Assembly (NCBI RefSeq): GCF_029873635.1
Contig: NC_080425.1
Span: 38,443,390-38,507,389, forward strand
DNA: 64,000 nt
DNA from: Malania oleifera
Taxonomy: Eukaryota; Streptophyta; Magnoliopsida; Santalales; Ximeniaceae
Reading direction: 5' to 3'
Shown: positions 10,466 through 23,504 of the stretch, piece after piece
How the letters are laid out: each line of letters begins with the position of its first letter
Numbering within the stretch: the first letter of the stretch is position 1
The notes under the pieces: model-generated
What the model was told of the DNA's origin: nothing
Database searches by the model: none
What the model saw: the letters and a program-made list of their open reading frames with translations, nothing else
Made by a program: the position numbers and the translations under genes

Positions 10466-12604
10466 TGTTGGCCTAAACAAGGCTTACGGCTCTTAATTTT
10501 GATGATAAAAAAGTAAGGTTATTTAATATTCTTCAAAGTTGTGATATTTTAGGTAAAATAGATATTGAAGCGTGACATACTTCATGTGATCAAGGAACAT
10601 CTTTTGAAAGCTCATATAAAATTCATGTGATCAATATTGAAAGCTCAAGGATCAATGAAGCTCAAAACCAAAGAGACCTTAAAGCAATAAATATTTGAAG
10701 TTCAAAAACAAAGAGAACTCAAATGAGTAATTTCAAGATTTCAAGGAGTTCAAGAAATGAAGAGAGTCAATAGGACATATATTGTAAGTACTTCAAGTAG
10801 ATTCATATATGAAATTTCTTTTTGAAGTTCATTAGGTATAAAGAGACTTAGGGACCTTATTTTTAAATTTGGAACATATTTTTCAAGAAAACAAATTGAC
10901 ATTCCAAGAATTGAGAAGCAAAGAGAGTTAGTACAAAAATATTTTAAAAACCAAAATTTTTGTCTTGACATAAGCCTGACTGAAAATAGTCAGTAGGCTA
11001 CAAATTAAGTTTTTTTTTTTTAAAAAAATACACAGAAAGAAGGTCGTAAGGCTACTACCTGGACCTTGATAGGCACCTGACGAGGTATTTTGAGAAGCAT
11101 GTTTGGGTTTTTCCAAGTTACTGTTACCCTACTGCCAGTTTTTTTAAAACTGAGAAATTCAGTGACAAAGGCCTTACCACTTGGTTACAAGCGACTGCCA
11201 CCCTACTACCTGTGAAAAATACCTGTATATTTTATTGACAAATGCCTGACTAAAATTCATCAGGCTACTACCACGTGGTAGATTTCAAATTTTATAACTG
11301 ACAAATTTTTGAAAATTAGATTGCTTAGGGCTCACACTTGGTTAAAACTTGGACACCACTTCAAGTAAACTTGGGGAACAAGTTAAATGATTTTATACAT
11401 CTATAAATAAGCCTCAAGACAAATGAATTCAATACCAAAAATCAAATTCAACATTCAAACTCTCTCAATTGCTCTCAACACTCAAAGGCTCTCTCACTCT
11501 CATCTTGTGCACGAAATTTTCTAAGACTTTGCTGATTCTAAATCACCAATATTGTACTACAATTCTGAATTCTTTCAATCATTGAAAGAACTATTCAGTG
11601 ATACACTCTCTTGAGCTTCAATCTAAGTTTCATATTTAAATTACTTTGAAGTATATAGATTGAATTTGTACTAATTAGCTCTTTTGAGAGCATCTCTTGT
11701 ACACCTTATTTTGAATCTTGTCTTGTAGATTGATTGACAGTTCAGGTGCTTGAATCATTGGACTGAACAAGAGGATATCGTTTAGAGAGGCACACTCCAG
11801 CCTAATTGAAGGAGTGACCGTGTGAGGGGTCTCACTTGGAGAGGCGGGCTCTAGCCTACTGAAGGAGTGTGTAACGGTGTTGTTCTGCCCAGAAAAGGAA
11901 CTGGTATAGTGAAATCCTTTGGTGGTTTTCCAAAGGCAAAGACGTTGGCTGCGGATAAACCAAACCTCGTAAAAATTGTGGTGTCACTCTCTTTCCCTTT
12001 ACTCTCTTTAATTTCCAACATACATATAAACGGCGTGGATGTTTTAAATTCTTAATCATAAATACTAGGAAGTTTGGAAATTAAATAAAATGAAGTTTAA
12101 ATTGTTTTGGGGATTGCAGAAATCGAAAGGGAGTACGTTGGTTGATCAATACTTTACAAAAATCTTAAAGGGAGTACGTTGATTGGTTAACACCCAAAGA
12201 CAAATTAACTAAGAGTTTATTTAAATTCTGAGTTGTTGGGAATTTGAGTTGTGGTTTGCATTGAAGAAAAAAGTTTCATTACTACGGGGCCTAAATCAAA
12301 TTTATGTATACGGGGTTGTTAACAAAAGTTTAGAATTGTTCTAAAGCTTTCTTGATTGAATGGTTGATTGATTGAATGTTTGATTGATTGGTTACTTTGT
12401 TGGTGTATGGTTGTGGATTAGAATTGTATAAAGACTTAAGTATTTGTTGTATATTGGATGAATCAACCAGAAGTTAAGAATTCATTAAAAGAAATAAAAG
12501 AGGTTAAGGATTCTTAAAAAGAATTAAAAGAAAATTTTAAAACCCAATTCACTCCCCCTCCCCCCCCCCCCCCCCCCTCTTGGGACTACACCTTAGTTTT
12601 AACA
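10466..12604 (+). mobile_element. Copia-A 3' LTR (2,139 bp)
   Basis: The LTR starts TGTTGGCCTAAACAAGG directly after a purine tract and ends ...TTTTAACA at 12604. TATA-like CTATAAATAAG lies near 11401. R-U5 has two GAGAGGC..CTAGCC-type units (11787-11870), a diverged GACGTTGGC box (about 11940) and a long poly-C tract (12555-12577) just before the end. U3 (10970-11290) has repeated CCTGAC and GGCTACTACC words instead of GTCGAC. The sequence resumes a Gypsy polyprotein remnant right after, so Copia-A was inserted into that older element. Confidence 0.8.
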
Positions 12605-13160
12605 TATCCTCCCACAAATCCATAAAAGGTTGAAATTTTCATATAAGGGAGAGAGGGGAATGAATTAGAGAATATGGCATAAGGAAGATTTTATACCATT
12701 GCACCATCCCAACATGGACAACATGGAGGCCAACCTAATATGGAGGCAAGTAATACTATGGTGGTGATTCTTTTACAAAAACACTTGGGTAAGAGTTTTA
12801 TTTGATTCTAGTTCTACCTGCTCCTACATCATTGCATCCTTTGATAATATGTTGTGTATAGAATTTGAACATTTAAATAGTATCTTGTGTGTATCTTCAC
12901 CTATGGGGAAAACTATAAATGTAAACAAAATATACCGAAATTGCATTTTCATATTGACAAACATGACTTCCCAGTTTTCTTATTAATCATGGATATTATA
13001 AATTATAATATAATCCTAGGAATAGAGTGGTTATCCATTTATCACGCACTTGCTGATTGTTTCCAAAAGAAACTAGTACCTAAAGATCCAAATGGAGTGA
13101 TAGTTTCCTTCCATGGAGGCCAAACTAAGAAAATCTTATGTTTGATATCTAGCTAGGTTG
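12605..13160 (+). pseudogene. Decayed Ty3/Gypsy protease region (Gypsy-C)
   Basis: Pieces of an aspartic protease are visible: VLFDSSSTCSYI (about 12798-12833, the active-site DTG/DSG changed to DSS), then an open frame 12887-13156 with IILGIEWLSIYHALADC, the usual protease-RT junction. Several frameshifts separate the pieces. This is the start of a long, heavily mutated polyprotein that continues to 16640. Confidence 0.7.
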
Positions 13161-14235
13161 CTTGGGAAAGAAAGAAATTTTGGCAAATGTCTAAGGTTTG
13201 TAGCAGCAATGAAAGAAAGTACGAGAGTTAATGAAACCCAAACTTCTTTAGGCATGAATTTCCAAATATTTTTCCAAATGATTTACTGTGACTACCTCCA
13301 AAATGAAAATTGAGTTTACTATTGATTTGGTGTTGGGGATAGAATCTATATCAAATGTTCCATATGGAGTGGCTCTGAATATAAACTAAGGGAACTTATG
13401 GAGCAACTATAAGATCTCCTCGACGAGGGATTTATTTGACCTTGTGTATCACCATGGGGTGCGCCTGTATTATTTGCTAAGAAACATGATGAGTCTTTGA
13501 GGCTGTGCATTGATTACAAAAAGTTGAATTTGGTTACTATCAAGAATTGGTATCCACTTCTAAGAATTGGGGAACTATTTGATCAACAAGCAATAGCCCA
13601 ATATTTTCTAAAGATTGACTAACAACCAAGTTATCATCAACTAAGAATTTGGGAATCAGACATCCCAAAGATGACATGTTGTATAGGGTATGATTATTAT
13701 GAGTTTCTTGTGTTACCATTTGGGGTTACCAATGCACCTGGTGTCTTAATGGATATGATGAATCGAGTTTTTTAGCCATGCCTAGATCAATTTATTATAA
13801 TTTTTATTGATGATGTATTGATATATTCAAATACTCAAAGAAGAGCATTAAAAACATTTGCGATTGACTTTACAAACATTACAGGAGCAACAGTTATATG
13901 CTAAACGATAGAAATGTGAGTTCTAGACAGGTAGTGTGAATTTTTTGGGTCATGTCTTAATGAAAGATGGATTATCTATTAAACCTTCTAAAGTTATGGT
14001 TGTATTTAGTTGGGAAACCCCTAAAAATGTGATTGAAATTCGTATTTTTCTGGGTTTAGCAGGGTATTTATTGCAAGTTTGTGGAGAATTTTTTTTCTAG
14101 AAAAGTTATGCCATTGATTGAGTTGACAAGCAAAGGAAAGCAATTTGTGTGGGGTGAAAAATGTGAAAAAGCATTTGAAGAATTAAAACATTGATTGACA
14201 ATAACTCCAATACTAACTCTTCCAAATAACAAGGA
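13161..14235 (+). pseudogene. Decayed Ty3/Gypsy reverse transcriptase (Gypsy-C)
   Basis: Translation across several frames gives RT blocks in order: [24 protein letters not shown] (about 13500-13530), [18 protein letters not shown] (about 13687-13738), FIDDVLIYS (13801-13828) and FLGHVL. There are many stops and small indels, so it is much older than Gypsy-A. The RT ends at the solo LTR insertion, where the protein resumes after 16193. Confidence 0.85.
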
Positions 14236-15243
14236 AGTGATGCCTTATGAAATTCTACTAAAAAGATGCTCTAATACCACAATATAACAACCTGATACCC
14301 GAAGTGGACACCAGGTACACCTGTCCATAACTCATCCCACACAACACAGCGGAACATAAATGTACAAACTCCAAATAAAATACCAGAGTTCTACTGTCAC
14401 CTAAAATACATACATATTTTCCCAATAAGTCCACAAATACATCCCTCGAAATACTAATTATACTCATTTACATAACTGCGTCTCACAAAAACTTACCTTG
14501 AACAAACTCTAATCAGCCCTACGCTGAAGCACTCTAGGCTTGATTTCTAGGATTTCTTAAAATGTTAGAAATTATAGGAGTGAGACACATCTCAGTAAGA
14601 CGGAATAGATTATTATCAGTGTGTGGCAACATGAGTTTTAGTATTCCAAAAACGCATCCATTAAATAATTAACTTTAACTTATAAAACATGTAAATATGT
14701 ACTCACACTTATGTATATATTTGAAAACACATATTTCCCTTTCAAAACATGTTGTATCATAGTACATAATTCTCTGCAATAATTGAAACATCATATACAT
14801 ATATACATAAGGAATTTTCTCTGAATGGACGATCATATATCATCATGTAATAACCCCATATGATCGAGTTGTACGGCTTGAAGGCGGTACTTATCCATGG
14901 CTGGCCTACCACCAGGCTAAGTCAAATTTTACGCGTCTATAGTACGATTTGCCTACCGCAACCTGGTCTGGACCCAAAGGCAGTCAACATCTCTTCGCAT
15001 GCCAAATCGACTTCCTTTACCAACACTCTTTCTGAGTAGTGTGGTTGCACTGACTATCACAATAGCTACGGTATCGTGCTCTCAATCTAAACTAGTACAT
15101 CAGGGTTATACTATCATATAATACATTTCATATAGTCACACTGTAATGTTATCACATTTTCATAAATTTGTATAAAATCTGATATAATCACAATTCTATA
15201 TAAAATCTATCATTTCATAACTCTTTATAAAATCATTTTTTCA

Positions 15244-15397
15244 TAACTCAGCACACAGCCATCTATAATCAACACACAACCATCTGTAATCGGCACACAG
15301 TCATCTGTAATCAGCATACAACCATCTGTAATCATCACACAACCATCTGTACTCAGCACACAGCCATCTGTACTCAGCACACAGTCGTCTATACTCA
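15244..15397. repeat. 22-bp minisatellite, 7 copies
   Basis: A tandem array of a unit close to CAGCACACAGCCATCTGTAAT repeats about seven times (154 bp = 7 x 22) with point differences. It lies inside the solo LTR. The open frame crossing it on the minus strand is an artefact of the repeat. Confidence 0.85.
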
Positions 15398-15504
15398 TAT
15401 CCTAATTCCATAATTTTTTTTTTTTTACAATATTTTCTAAAATCAATATATACTAATGCCACACAATTTGGGTGATAAATCATAATTTAATAAGTGCCTG
15501 GAAA

Positions 15505-15536
<32 letters not shown>

Positions 15537-15694
15537 TGCTGAAAATTAAAAAAATCACCATCTTCTAGGATTTAATCAACTCAATACACTCGTTTTCCCT
15601 AAAATATATATACTATAATAATCATAATTCAAAATCCCCATTTCTATATACCGGAATATCAAGAAAACATATATATATATATATATATATATAT
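15505..15694. repeat. Two AT dinucleotide tracts
   Basis: (TA)n tracts lie at about 15505-15536 and 15669-15694, inside the solo LTR. Confidence 0.85.
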
Positions 15695-16193
15695 TACATG
15701 TAATCTCATATTACAATTTAATTGGTTAAATGTTTAAAAATACCTGACATAATCTATTCCCGTTATCTTTTCACTGGAGTGGTGCCTAGGATCCTCAAAC
15801 AACAAAAAGGCTCCGGTTAAGCTGTTAAGAATCGAAGCTAGGATCCCGAAATTGCATCTAATCGTCAATTTGGCTGAAATTTGGGGAGAAATTGAAGAGA
15901 AAGAGGGAGGGTATTCGCAGTCTAGAGAGAGAATGAGTTATAATTTTCCTTAAAAAAATGAGTTGAAAACCTATTTATAAGTTACTACCCCAGACAAAAC
16001 TGTCGACAGTTGTCCTGAAACTGTCGACGGTTTGGTTTTCAACCAAACTGATGTTTACCATTTTACCTTTATTGAGCCCCAATAATTCAAAACTGTCAAG
16101 GATTTTCTCTGAGCTCGCCAAATTGTTAACGGTTTAGTCCTACACGAAATCGATTTCCCATTTTTCTTTATTATTATTATCCAGGTCTCTACA

Positions 16194-16640
16194 AAGGATC
16201 ATTATGTAGTATATACATATGCTTTCTTGAATGGATTGGGATGTGTGTTGATGCAAAAGGAAAAGATGGTTGCCTATTGATCATGACAATTAAAGCCTCA
16301 TGAATGCAATTATCGAACCCATGACTTGGAATTAGCTAATGTTTTGTTTGCATTAAAATTGTGGCATTCATACTTACATGGAAACAAATTTGAAGTGTAG
16401 TCAGACCATAAAATCCTTAAATATATCTTTGCTTATAAGTAATTGAACTTAAGGAAAAGGTGGTGGGTGGAGTATTTGGAAGATTATGACTTTGAGCTCC
16501 ACTATCATCTAGGTAAGGCAAATGTTTTGGCAGATGCACTAAGTAGGAAATCCTGACATACATTGGAAAATTTGAAAATTAGAAGGTTAGTTATTGGTAA
16601 TTTTAGATCCTTACACTCATCATCACCTTTAGACCCTACT
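16194..16640 (+). pseudogene. Decayed Ty3/Gypsy RNase H (Gypsy-C)
   Basis: The polyprotein resumes after the solo LTR with [41 protein letters not shown] and YHLGKANVLADALSRKS (about 16495-16553). These are the RNase H blocks of Ty3/Gypsy elements. Stops and a frameshift are present. No integrase could be found after 16640, so the 3' half is deleted or unrecognisable. Confidence 0.8.
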
Positions 16641-17329
16641 TGTGCGTGAACCTCATTATTTTCATCTTTCATTTTCCTGATTATTGTTTTAACCCATTAG
16701 CTAATTATTTGTTTTAGGAATTCTTGTCACCATAAATAATAATTTCATTTCTTGTGTTATAATTGAAACTTTAATGCTTGCATATTTTCCATTGTCCCCG
16801 TGAATTCGATCTTGGGACTCACTCTTGTATTACTTTGACAGCTTGTGCACTTGGAAGTCAATAACATTAGCTTATCAATGGCCCTAAGGATAACATCTAT
16901 GGTTCCAGGTGTATTAATATTTTGTTTATCTTCATACACCTAATAAAAGTTTTATCTTAGGGTATAAGATAAAGTTTCCCAGTGCATGGCTAGGTTCTAC
17001 ATATCACAAACTCTAAAGGCTCTTGATTGTCTTAAAAGAGAACAAACCGAGTGAAGGAATTTTCATAACACTTACACAAACGATAAAGCCTCACGAAGGT
17101 CCTTACTCCTTCTTCGTTATCCTATATCCTACAAGGTAAGGAATCCAACTATAGGACTTATGTGATGTAGTGATATTTTGTGAATATAACACTTATGAAT
17201 GCAAAGATTGCATGAACATAGCAAGAAATAGGCATGACATATCATTTCACAAATACAACACATATAGCATAACATAGAAACAGTAAACATATGTAAGCAT
17301 ATTTAACATGAAAACCACAGACATAAGAG
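16641..17329. other. Noncoding AT-rich stretch
   Basis: No gene, domain or LTR border was recognised. Only short open frames occur. Confidence 0.5.
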
Positions 17330-17662
17330 GTGGCCCACTCTCAAATGTCCCCAATGGAGTCACCAAAGCTAACGATATCGAGTTTTGAAGACCCATTTAT
17401 GCTGCCAATATTTTGGTGAATGTTTACAAACCAAACAAGTATAGACAACCAAATCATTGGTTCCATAACTTGCTTATTTATTTTAGAAAATAGAGTCGCC
17501 ATTTATTTTAGTTTTGAAAAGGCAACATAAAGGAAAACTTTTTTGAAAGAGATTAGGTTTGAGAATACTTTTGTGAATAGGGAAGGTAATACATTAAATC
17601 ATTTTTTGTTGGGATTTAAAGTTTTAGCACCCTAAAACACCCATTCTACAAATTGTTACCAC

Positions 17663-17709
<47 letters not shown>

Positions 17710-19450
17710 TTTTTTGAATGGTTAGAATTTGAAAATTTTGAAAAATCATGTTGTAGAATCAGGCGGTCGACCGCCTGAAGAGGCCGGTTAACCGCCCCTT
17801 TACAACTTTCCAACTTTTTTGTTTGTTATTTTCCGAAAACTTCAAGCCCTAAACCCCTTTGAAAAGGCTTGCATAAGATCCATACAGAGGACTTAATCTC
17901 AAGAAAATCATGCTACTTAATGTCCATTCAAAACAAACACATAAACATGTATAAATTATAAAATAATGAAAAGAGGAACAAATTACCTTTTGTGATTTTG
18001 TTTGATATGAATGGATCTACAAAGAAAACTACCTACACATCCTTAAAAGGGGAATCAAGTCATTTATAGTTATGAAATAACATTTTTACTTTCAATGTTA
18101 AAAACATTTTGGCTTGTTTTATTGAAAACTCTTGATTTTACTTGATTTGGTTTCTTTGAGAAGGAAAACTATAAAACTCAACTTGAAAAATCTTGATTTA
18201 CCTTTTAAAAAAGAGGTTTTTTAATCCATTCAATAACAAAATTATGAAAAAAGTTAAATTTTTTGAAAGGTGCATAAATTTATTTGGGAAAAAAATTATA
18301 AAACCGAACTTGAAAAATGTGAATTTTCAAAGAGAGAATTCAAAACTATTTTAAAAACATTGCAAAAACATGGGAGCTTTTATGAAAATGTCGTATGGAT
18401 TTATTTCTTAGTGGAAAAGTTGTTTTTTTTTTTTATTTATGAAAAAATCATGAAAATCTCTATTAAGACAACACCCAGGTTAAATGTACTCTACTGAGTG
18501 TAAAGACCTAAAACCACTTGAAATTTTGGAGAAAATCAAGAAAAGTGTAGAAAACTTCAATCTTGGAATTTGGAGATCAACTATTTGTAGGGGTCGATTG
18601 GCTGCATGGTATTGAGTGGATACTTTTTCAGAAATGGCGGGGGATGGCAGACCGCCTAGGTAAAGCAATCGATTGCCTGCAAACATAATTCCACAAACAA
18701 GCCAAATTTTAATCTTCAAACATGCTTTTTTCTCTGCAATCAAGTTAAAATATGTCCTACTACTTCTAACATGCAATTTTGACATGAATTAATGGAGAAA
18801 TTATGGAGCATTGAACATAAAATTCAAAGAATTATCGATATGTTTCAACATATCAAAACCTATGGGACAAGTGAAAATGAACAAAGTTGAGGATTAGACA
18901 TTGACTTTATTGAAGAACAATACTCAGTCAATCAAGAGGAGGACATCCTCCCTTCAACTCACATCTCGAGCACCTCAAACAAAGGAAGAGATGTATAGTT
19001 TTCTCTCCTTTTCTTTTTTCAAGTAAATTCCTCTTTACCCCACAAAAAATCTTTAGAAACCTCAGCTACCTATATCTCCCCCCCCCCCCCCCCCCCAAGA
19101 GGTCCTTTTATAGACCTCCAGTGGAATTGAGGGAAAGACTTCTTTGAATTTTGAAAATTCAAAAATATTTCCAATAACTACCAACCATTTATTATCAATG
19201 TAGCTACTTGAGATGTGAGATTATTGGAGTATGTGGTAAGCCCAAATTCTCCAATCAATCACTTGAAGACAACTAAAAAAAAAGTCAAATTTTGGTAGGG
19301 CTGGTCTATTGCCAAAAAGAGCTAATCGACCACCTATGGGTGGCGCCAAACACTAAGATTGGATGGAAGGTCAATTGACTGCTTTAGTGAAAACCTTGCT
19401 TTTTCATTATTTTTTCCTTTGATTTTTGATATCTTCATTTTGGTTATTAT
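17330..19450 (-). mobile_element. LTR-like block, family D, minus orientation (borders uncertain)
   Basis: The right part matches, on the opposite strand, the block at 62400-63100: the stretch around the TATA box (TCTATAAAAGGACC, minus, about 19100-19113) and ~100 bp upstream (TGGTTGGTAGTTATT) are shared. It contains a perfect 18-bp palindrome CAGGCGGTCGACCGCCTG (17760-17777) and relatives near 18590, 18640, 18668 and 19305-19390. It also has a (GT)n tract and a poly-C tract (19079-19096). The left part (GGAGTCACCAAAGC, near 17352) resembles LTR sequence of plant Gypsy elements, from memory. Exact ends and target duplication were not found. Confidence 0.5.
17665..17707. repeat. (GT)n microsatellite
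   Basis: An uninterrupted GT dinucleotide run of about 43 bp lies in the family D LTR-like block. Confidence 0.95.
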
Positions 19451-20327
19451 TTGTTTGATCAAATAATCCATAGTATCGACACAAACTCTTTTATACAAAG
19501 TGTGTGAAACTTAGAATATTCATATTTAAGTTAAAAATCATGCATTGACACAACTTTCATGAGTAAAATGACGCGTGGGAACAAGTCATGTAAAAATGGG
19601 AAAATGATTCCAAGTTAAAAAATTTTAGTTTTAGTTTTTTATTTATAAATTTTAGATTTTTCACTATGTAACTTCCACTCATAGTTTCTTTTTTATTATT
19701 ATTTTTATTTTTTGCTTCTTTTTCCTTTACAAATATCATAGAGTTATTTCACTTGGTTAAAAGCTTTAGACTTTTAGGCATTTGTGTTCATATTTCAAAT
19801 GTTTTTACGTAATAACATTTTGGATATTTTATTTGGCATTTGAATTTTTTTTGAACTGTTAATTGAATATTTAAATGAAATATTAAATGTATTTTTAGCC
19901 TTTTTAAAAGCAAGTGTTGTATGTTTAAGGTTGTTGACTATTGAAATTATGCAAAAATAACATTTGATTTAAAAAAATAAAGTAAAAAATAAGAAAAAAA
20001 AAAGATTAATTTTAGTGATGAGAAAGAATTGTCCCTAACAGTGACATTAATGATTTTGGGACTATTTTTTTTTAATCCTTAATGACAATTGTCAATGAAT
20101 TTATTTCCTCCCTTACAATATTTAGGGATAAATTTATTTCGTCACAAAAACCTTGACTTGTTTTTAGGGATGAAAATTTTTATTGCCTAAATTTGAAAGT
20201 CATTAATTTGTTTAACAATGAAATTATTTTGTCCCAAAAGAGTATCTTTTGAAAACAAAACTAAATTTTCATCCACATAAAGATTTAGCAACAAATTTTT
20301 AGGGATCAAGGTGCAATAAAATATTTT
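19451..20327. other. AT-rich region with repeated TTTAGGGAYRAA motifs
   Basis: From about 20000, short motifs such as TTTAGGGATAAATTT, GTCCC..TTAGTGA and AGCAACAAATTTTTAGGGA recur in both orientations. They resume at 46423-46457 beyond Copia-B (TAGCAACAAATTTAG, TTTAGGGACGAATT). Such subterminal motifs resemble those of plant DNA transposons. No transposase is seen, so the class is a guess. 19451-20000 shows nothing. Confidence 0.35.
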
Positions 20328-21795
20328 TGTTAGCCTAAGTGGCTACATGATCCTAATTGTCGTATTTTGATGATAACAATTCATTAGTGGTTTTAAGTTT
20401 AACTAATCTTTACATACTAAGTTGTGGCAGGTATAAGTGACAAAATCACATAGATACAGGTTCTGGTGCAAAGATCAAGTGAACATTCTCATAGGCAAAG
20501 ATTGAGTGGACACTCAAATAGGCAAAGATCAAGAGGAGACTCAACCGGAAGATCTCAAGCATATACCAATGGAAGTTAATGTAGAAACATATGTAATGGG
20601 GAGTGTTTGAGGTAGTATTTGTCACAATTCTTATGGTTTTGTTTCACACATTTTTATTGAGCAAGAGTTGAGAAAATTGCATGTGCATACTAGGACATAA
20701 GAGTATATAGGATTTCACTAAGTCATAAGTTTAATACTCATGGTTTTCAAAGACAAAACAAAGATTTTAACAAAAATATCTTATACTCAAATGTATTTTT
20801 ATATGAGATGATTTTTAAATCATATTAGTATTATAATCTTTTAAAGGCTTGGCCCCAGTTGGGTTTAAACCTTATTTATACACCTTAAAATCAAGATATA
20901 GAAGAAACAGGGCAACCCATCAATGGTTTGGCCCAGGTGCATTGACGATTTCAGGCATAGATCTAAATGGATTTTTTCCTAAGGAAATCGTAGACGATTC
21001 AAGAAAAACCGTCGATGGTTTGTGTTGGCATTCGACACTCAACGGCTATAAATAGCTAGTTTTAAAAGTAATAAATTATTTTATTAAGTCAATGGTCATA
21101 AAACAGCTAGTAAGCCAATTTGCCTATCAATACAAGTCCAAAGACTTGTTTAAGGATTGATCTTAGTGACTAACTTTTAGTGATTATCATTTCCAAGCAC
21201 ACCACATTTTAGTTCATCATTTTTGTGCTCAAAATCTCTCTTACTCTCTATTATTTGTTGTGATTTTTTTCTTGAGATATTAGGAATTGTTTTGTATTGT
21301 ATTAAATATCCGCTCATTCAATGAGCTTTGTTTGTAATTCATTTATATCTTGTAAGGGTTCTTTGTGAACCAAGTTATAAAGGGATTGGTTCCCTTGTTA
21401 GGGCTCTTTGTTGGGATTGATTCCCGTGTGAAGGCTCTTAGTAAACCGAATTGCAAGGGTTCTTGGTGAACCTTGCTTAAAGGCTCTAGATGAGCGAAAG
21501 GGATTTGTTCTCGTGTGTACAGGCTTCTCCTCTGGTGAAGGAGGTTGATAGTGGATTGAGAATCCTTGAGTGTGTCTCAAGGGGTGGACATAGGCAAGGG
21601 GATGAACCACATTAATATCGTTTGTCAAGCTTCTCTTCCCTATACTCATTTATTGATAACTTGTGCATGGTTTACATTATTTATATTTTGATATAATTGC
21701 TCGCATCTTGCCAAGATTTATTATTTGGTAGAGGAAAGCTCAAATACGCAAAAGAGTCCATTCACCTCCCTCTAGACTCGACTCTAGGGCCAACA
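20328..21795 (+). mobile_element. Copia-B 5' LTR (1,468 bp)
   Basis: TGTTAGCCTAAG starts it and GGCCAACA ends it at 21795. A TATA box TATAAATA lies at 21047-21054. Upstream are AAACCGTCGATGGTTT-like motifs (20910-21024). R-U5 has repeated GGTTCTTTGTGAACC-type inverted words (21356-21475) and a diverged GACATAGGC box (about 21590). It aligns with the interrupted 3' LTR pieces 24494-24851, 26836-27788 and 46250-46416. Confidence 0.9.
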
Positions 21796-21796
21796 A

Positions 21797-21811
21797 TTGG
21801 TATTAGAGCAA
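21797..21811 (+). promoter_or_regulatory. Copia-B primer binding site
   Basis: TTGGTATTAGAGCAA lies one base after the 5' LTR. It is complementary to the 3' end of plant initiator tRNA-Met (consensus TGGTATCAGAGC), the usual minus-strand primer of Copia elements. Confidence 0.85.
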
Positions 21812-21853
21812 GGCGCTTACAATTTTGGAATAACTTCTAGAGCGAACAGATCA

Positions 21854-23504
21854 ATGGAGTATATAGTGAATGCTTTTTCCCAAGGACAATCTATAGACAG
21901 ACTGCCAAGGTTCAATGGAAACAACTATCTAGTATGAAAAAATCGAATAGCGATCTTCGTTCAGTCACATGATCTTGAGATGTGGTAGGTCATCACAAAG
22001 GGGGACTTCTTCTTCACAAAAAATAATGATAAAGACGAAAAGGTACCAAAATCAATAGAAGAGTTGTCAACCACAGAAAAATGTTAGTACAACTTAATTT
22101 TAAAACCAAAAATTTTCTTTATTGTGCTTTGAGTGTTGATGAATATAATCATATTTGCAGGTGTGAAACCGCAAAAGAAATATGGGATAAACTTGAAGTC
22201 ACATATGAAGGTACATCCCAAGTTAAGAAGTATACATGCTATTTAATGAGTATGAAATGTTAAAAATGGATGAGGGAGAATCAATCACATCCATGTTCAC
22301 TCAGTTCACACACATCACAAATGGATTAAAAGCACTCGCTAGAACTTATTCTATGAAGGATAATCTACAAAAAGTTTTCTGATCTTTACCCAAGTCATGG
22401 CATACTAAATGAACCACCATTGAGGAAACAAAGGATCTAACCAAAGTCAGACTTGATGAGTTAATTGGGTCACTTATGACCTATGAAATTAATAAAAACA
22501 CCACTTTTAATCCTGAGAAGCCTAGGAAGGATGTAGGTATTGCATTAAAATCATCTAGTTCAAAATACAAAGAAATGCTAAAAGAAAATGAAGATAGTGA
22601 TGATGATATAGAATCACTAACAAGAAAATTTAGGAAATTCCTAGTAAAAGGATGATAATTTGGTAAGCAAACTGGAAGAGAGGAAACAAGAGAAAATGAT
22701 AGCATTAGGTGCTACAATTGCAAGAGGGCTGGACATATAATAACAAATTGTCCCTTGAACAAAAACAGAGGGAAATTTCGAAAATACGATTATAATGCCA
22801 TGAATGCTACAACTTGGGATGAAATCGATGGACTTTCTACCGATGATGAAGTAGAGGAAGAAGCACGCTTGTGCTTCATGGCTAACAAACAAGAGGAGGT
22901 AAGTTCCGATGACAATGAACTTACCTATGATGAATTAAAGATCACATGTACTAAATTGTATGAAGAATTAGTTGTGATCAAAAGAAGGAACAAAAATTTG
23001 GAAGATAAATTGTCAAAATGAAAACAAAAGGAACCTTGTCTCTGTTCCATCTTGAAAGAAGAAAATAGTTCCTTTAAAAGGCAAAATGAAGACCTTATAG
23101 CAAATGTTGAAGATTTGAAAATTCAAATTAAAAATTGTTTAAAAGAAAATGCACAATTGAAAAGGAAGATTGATGATGATAGTAAGATTATTTGTAAAAT
23201 CACCAATAGGAAAGAAAACTTTAGTAAGCCCTTAGGAACCCAAAGAAATAGATTCGACAAAGAGGGTTTGGATTATGGTTCCTCTTATAATACCCATGGT
23301 CATATTAATTTTTATGCATCATCAAATAGGGCAAATAAGTCAAATCCCTTGCACACAAACAAAATTTGTTTATATTGTGAGAGAAAGGGTCACATACATT
23401 ACTCTTTCCCCTTTAGAGGTGTTAGAAGTAAAGAAAGGAAGCCGGAATGGGTAATAAAGAAGAAAAACCCACTGGGACCCAAGGAAGAATGGGTACCAAA
23501 ATGA
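21854..23504 (+). pseudogene. Copia-B gag (UBN2-type, coiled coil, two zinc knuckles)
   Basis: The frame starts at ATG 21854 after the primer site. The N-terminal UBN2/DUF4219-like domain shows RFNGNNY, LYCALSVDEYNHI and AKEIWDKLEVTYEGTSQVK (about 22110-22230). A first knuckle CYNCKRAGHIITNC lies at about 22708-22750, then an acidic and coiled-coil segment (22755-23200). A degenerate second knuckle CLYCERKGHIHYSF (about 23368-23410) and a KKEWVPK-like end complete it. Stops and at least two frameshifts break it, but 22755-23504 shares one frame with a single stop near 23019. It would form the particle shell. No pol is attached. Confidence 0.85.

Larger units (their letters stand above)
14236..16193 (-). 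mobile_element. Solo Gypsy LTR interrupting Gypsy-C (about 1.96 kb)
   Basis: The flanks AAGGA (14231-14235 and 16194-16198) are identical. Deleting the insert plus one flank rejoins the host polyprotein in frame, which confirms the borders. On the minus strand it starts TGTAGAGACC and has a TATA box (TTATAAATAGG, about 15969-15979). AAACTGTCGACGGTTT-type palindromes lie upstream of that (15998-16140). It is a diverged relative of the Gypsy-B LTRs: the AATACCA...GTGG start and the promoter layout match. Confidence 0.85.

Noticed and set aside
15301..15483. 60-codon minus frame with YRWLCAEYRWLC repeats
   Set aside because: Translation of the 22-bp minisatellite.
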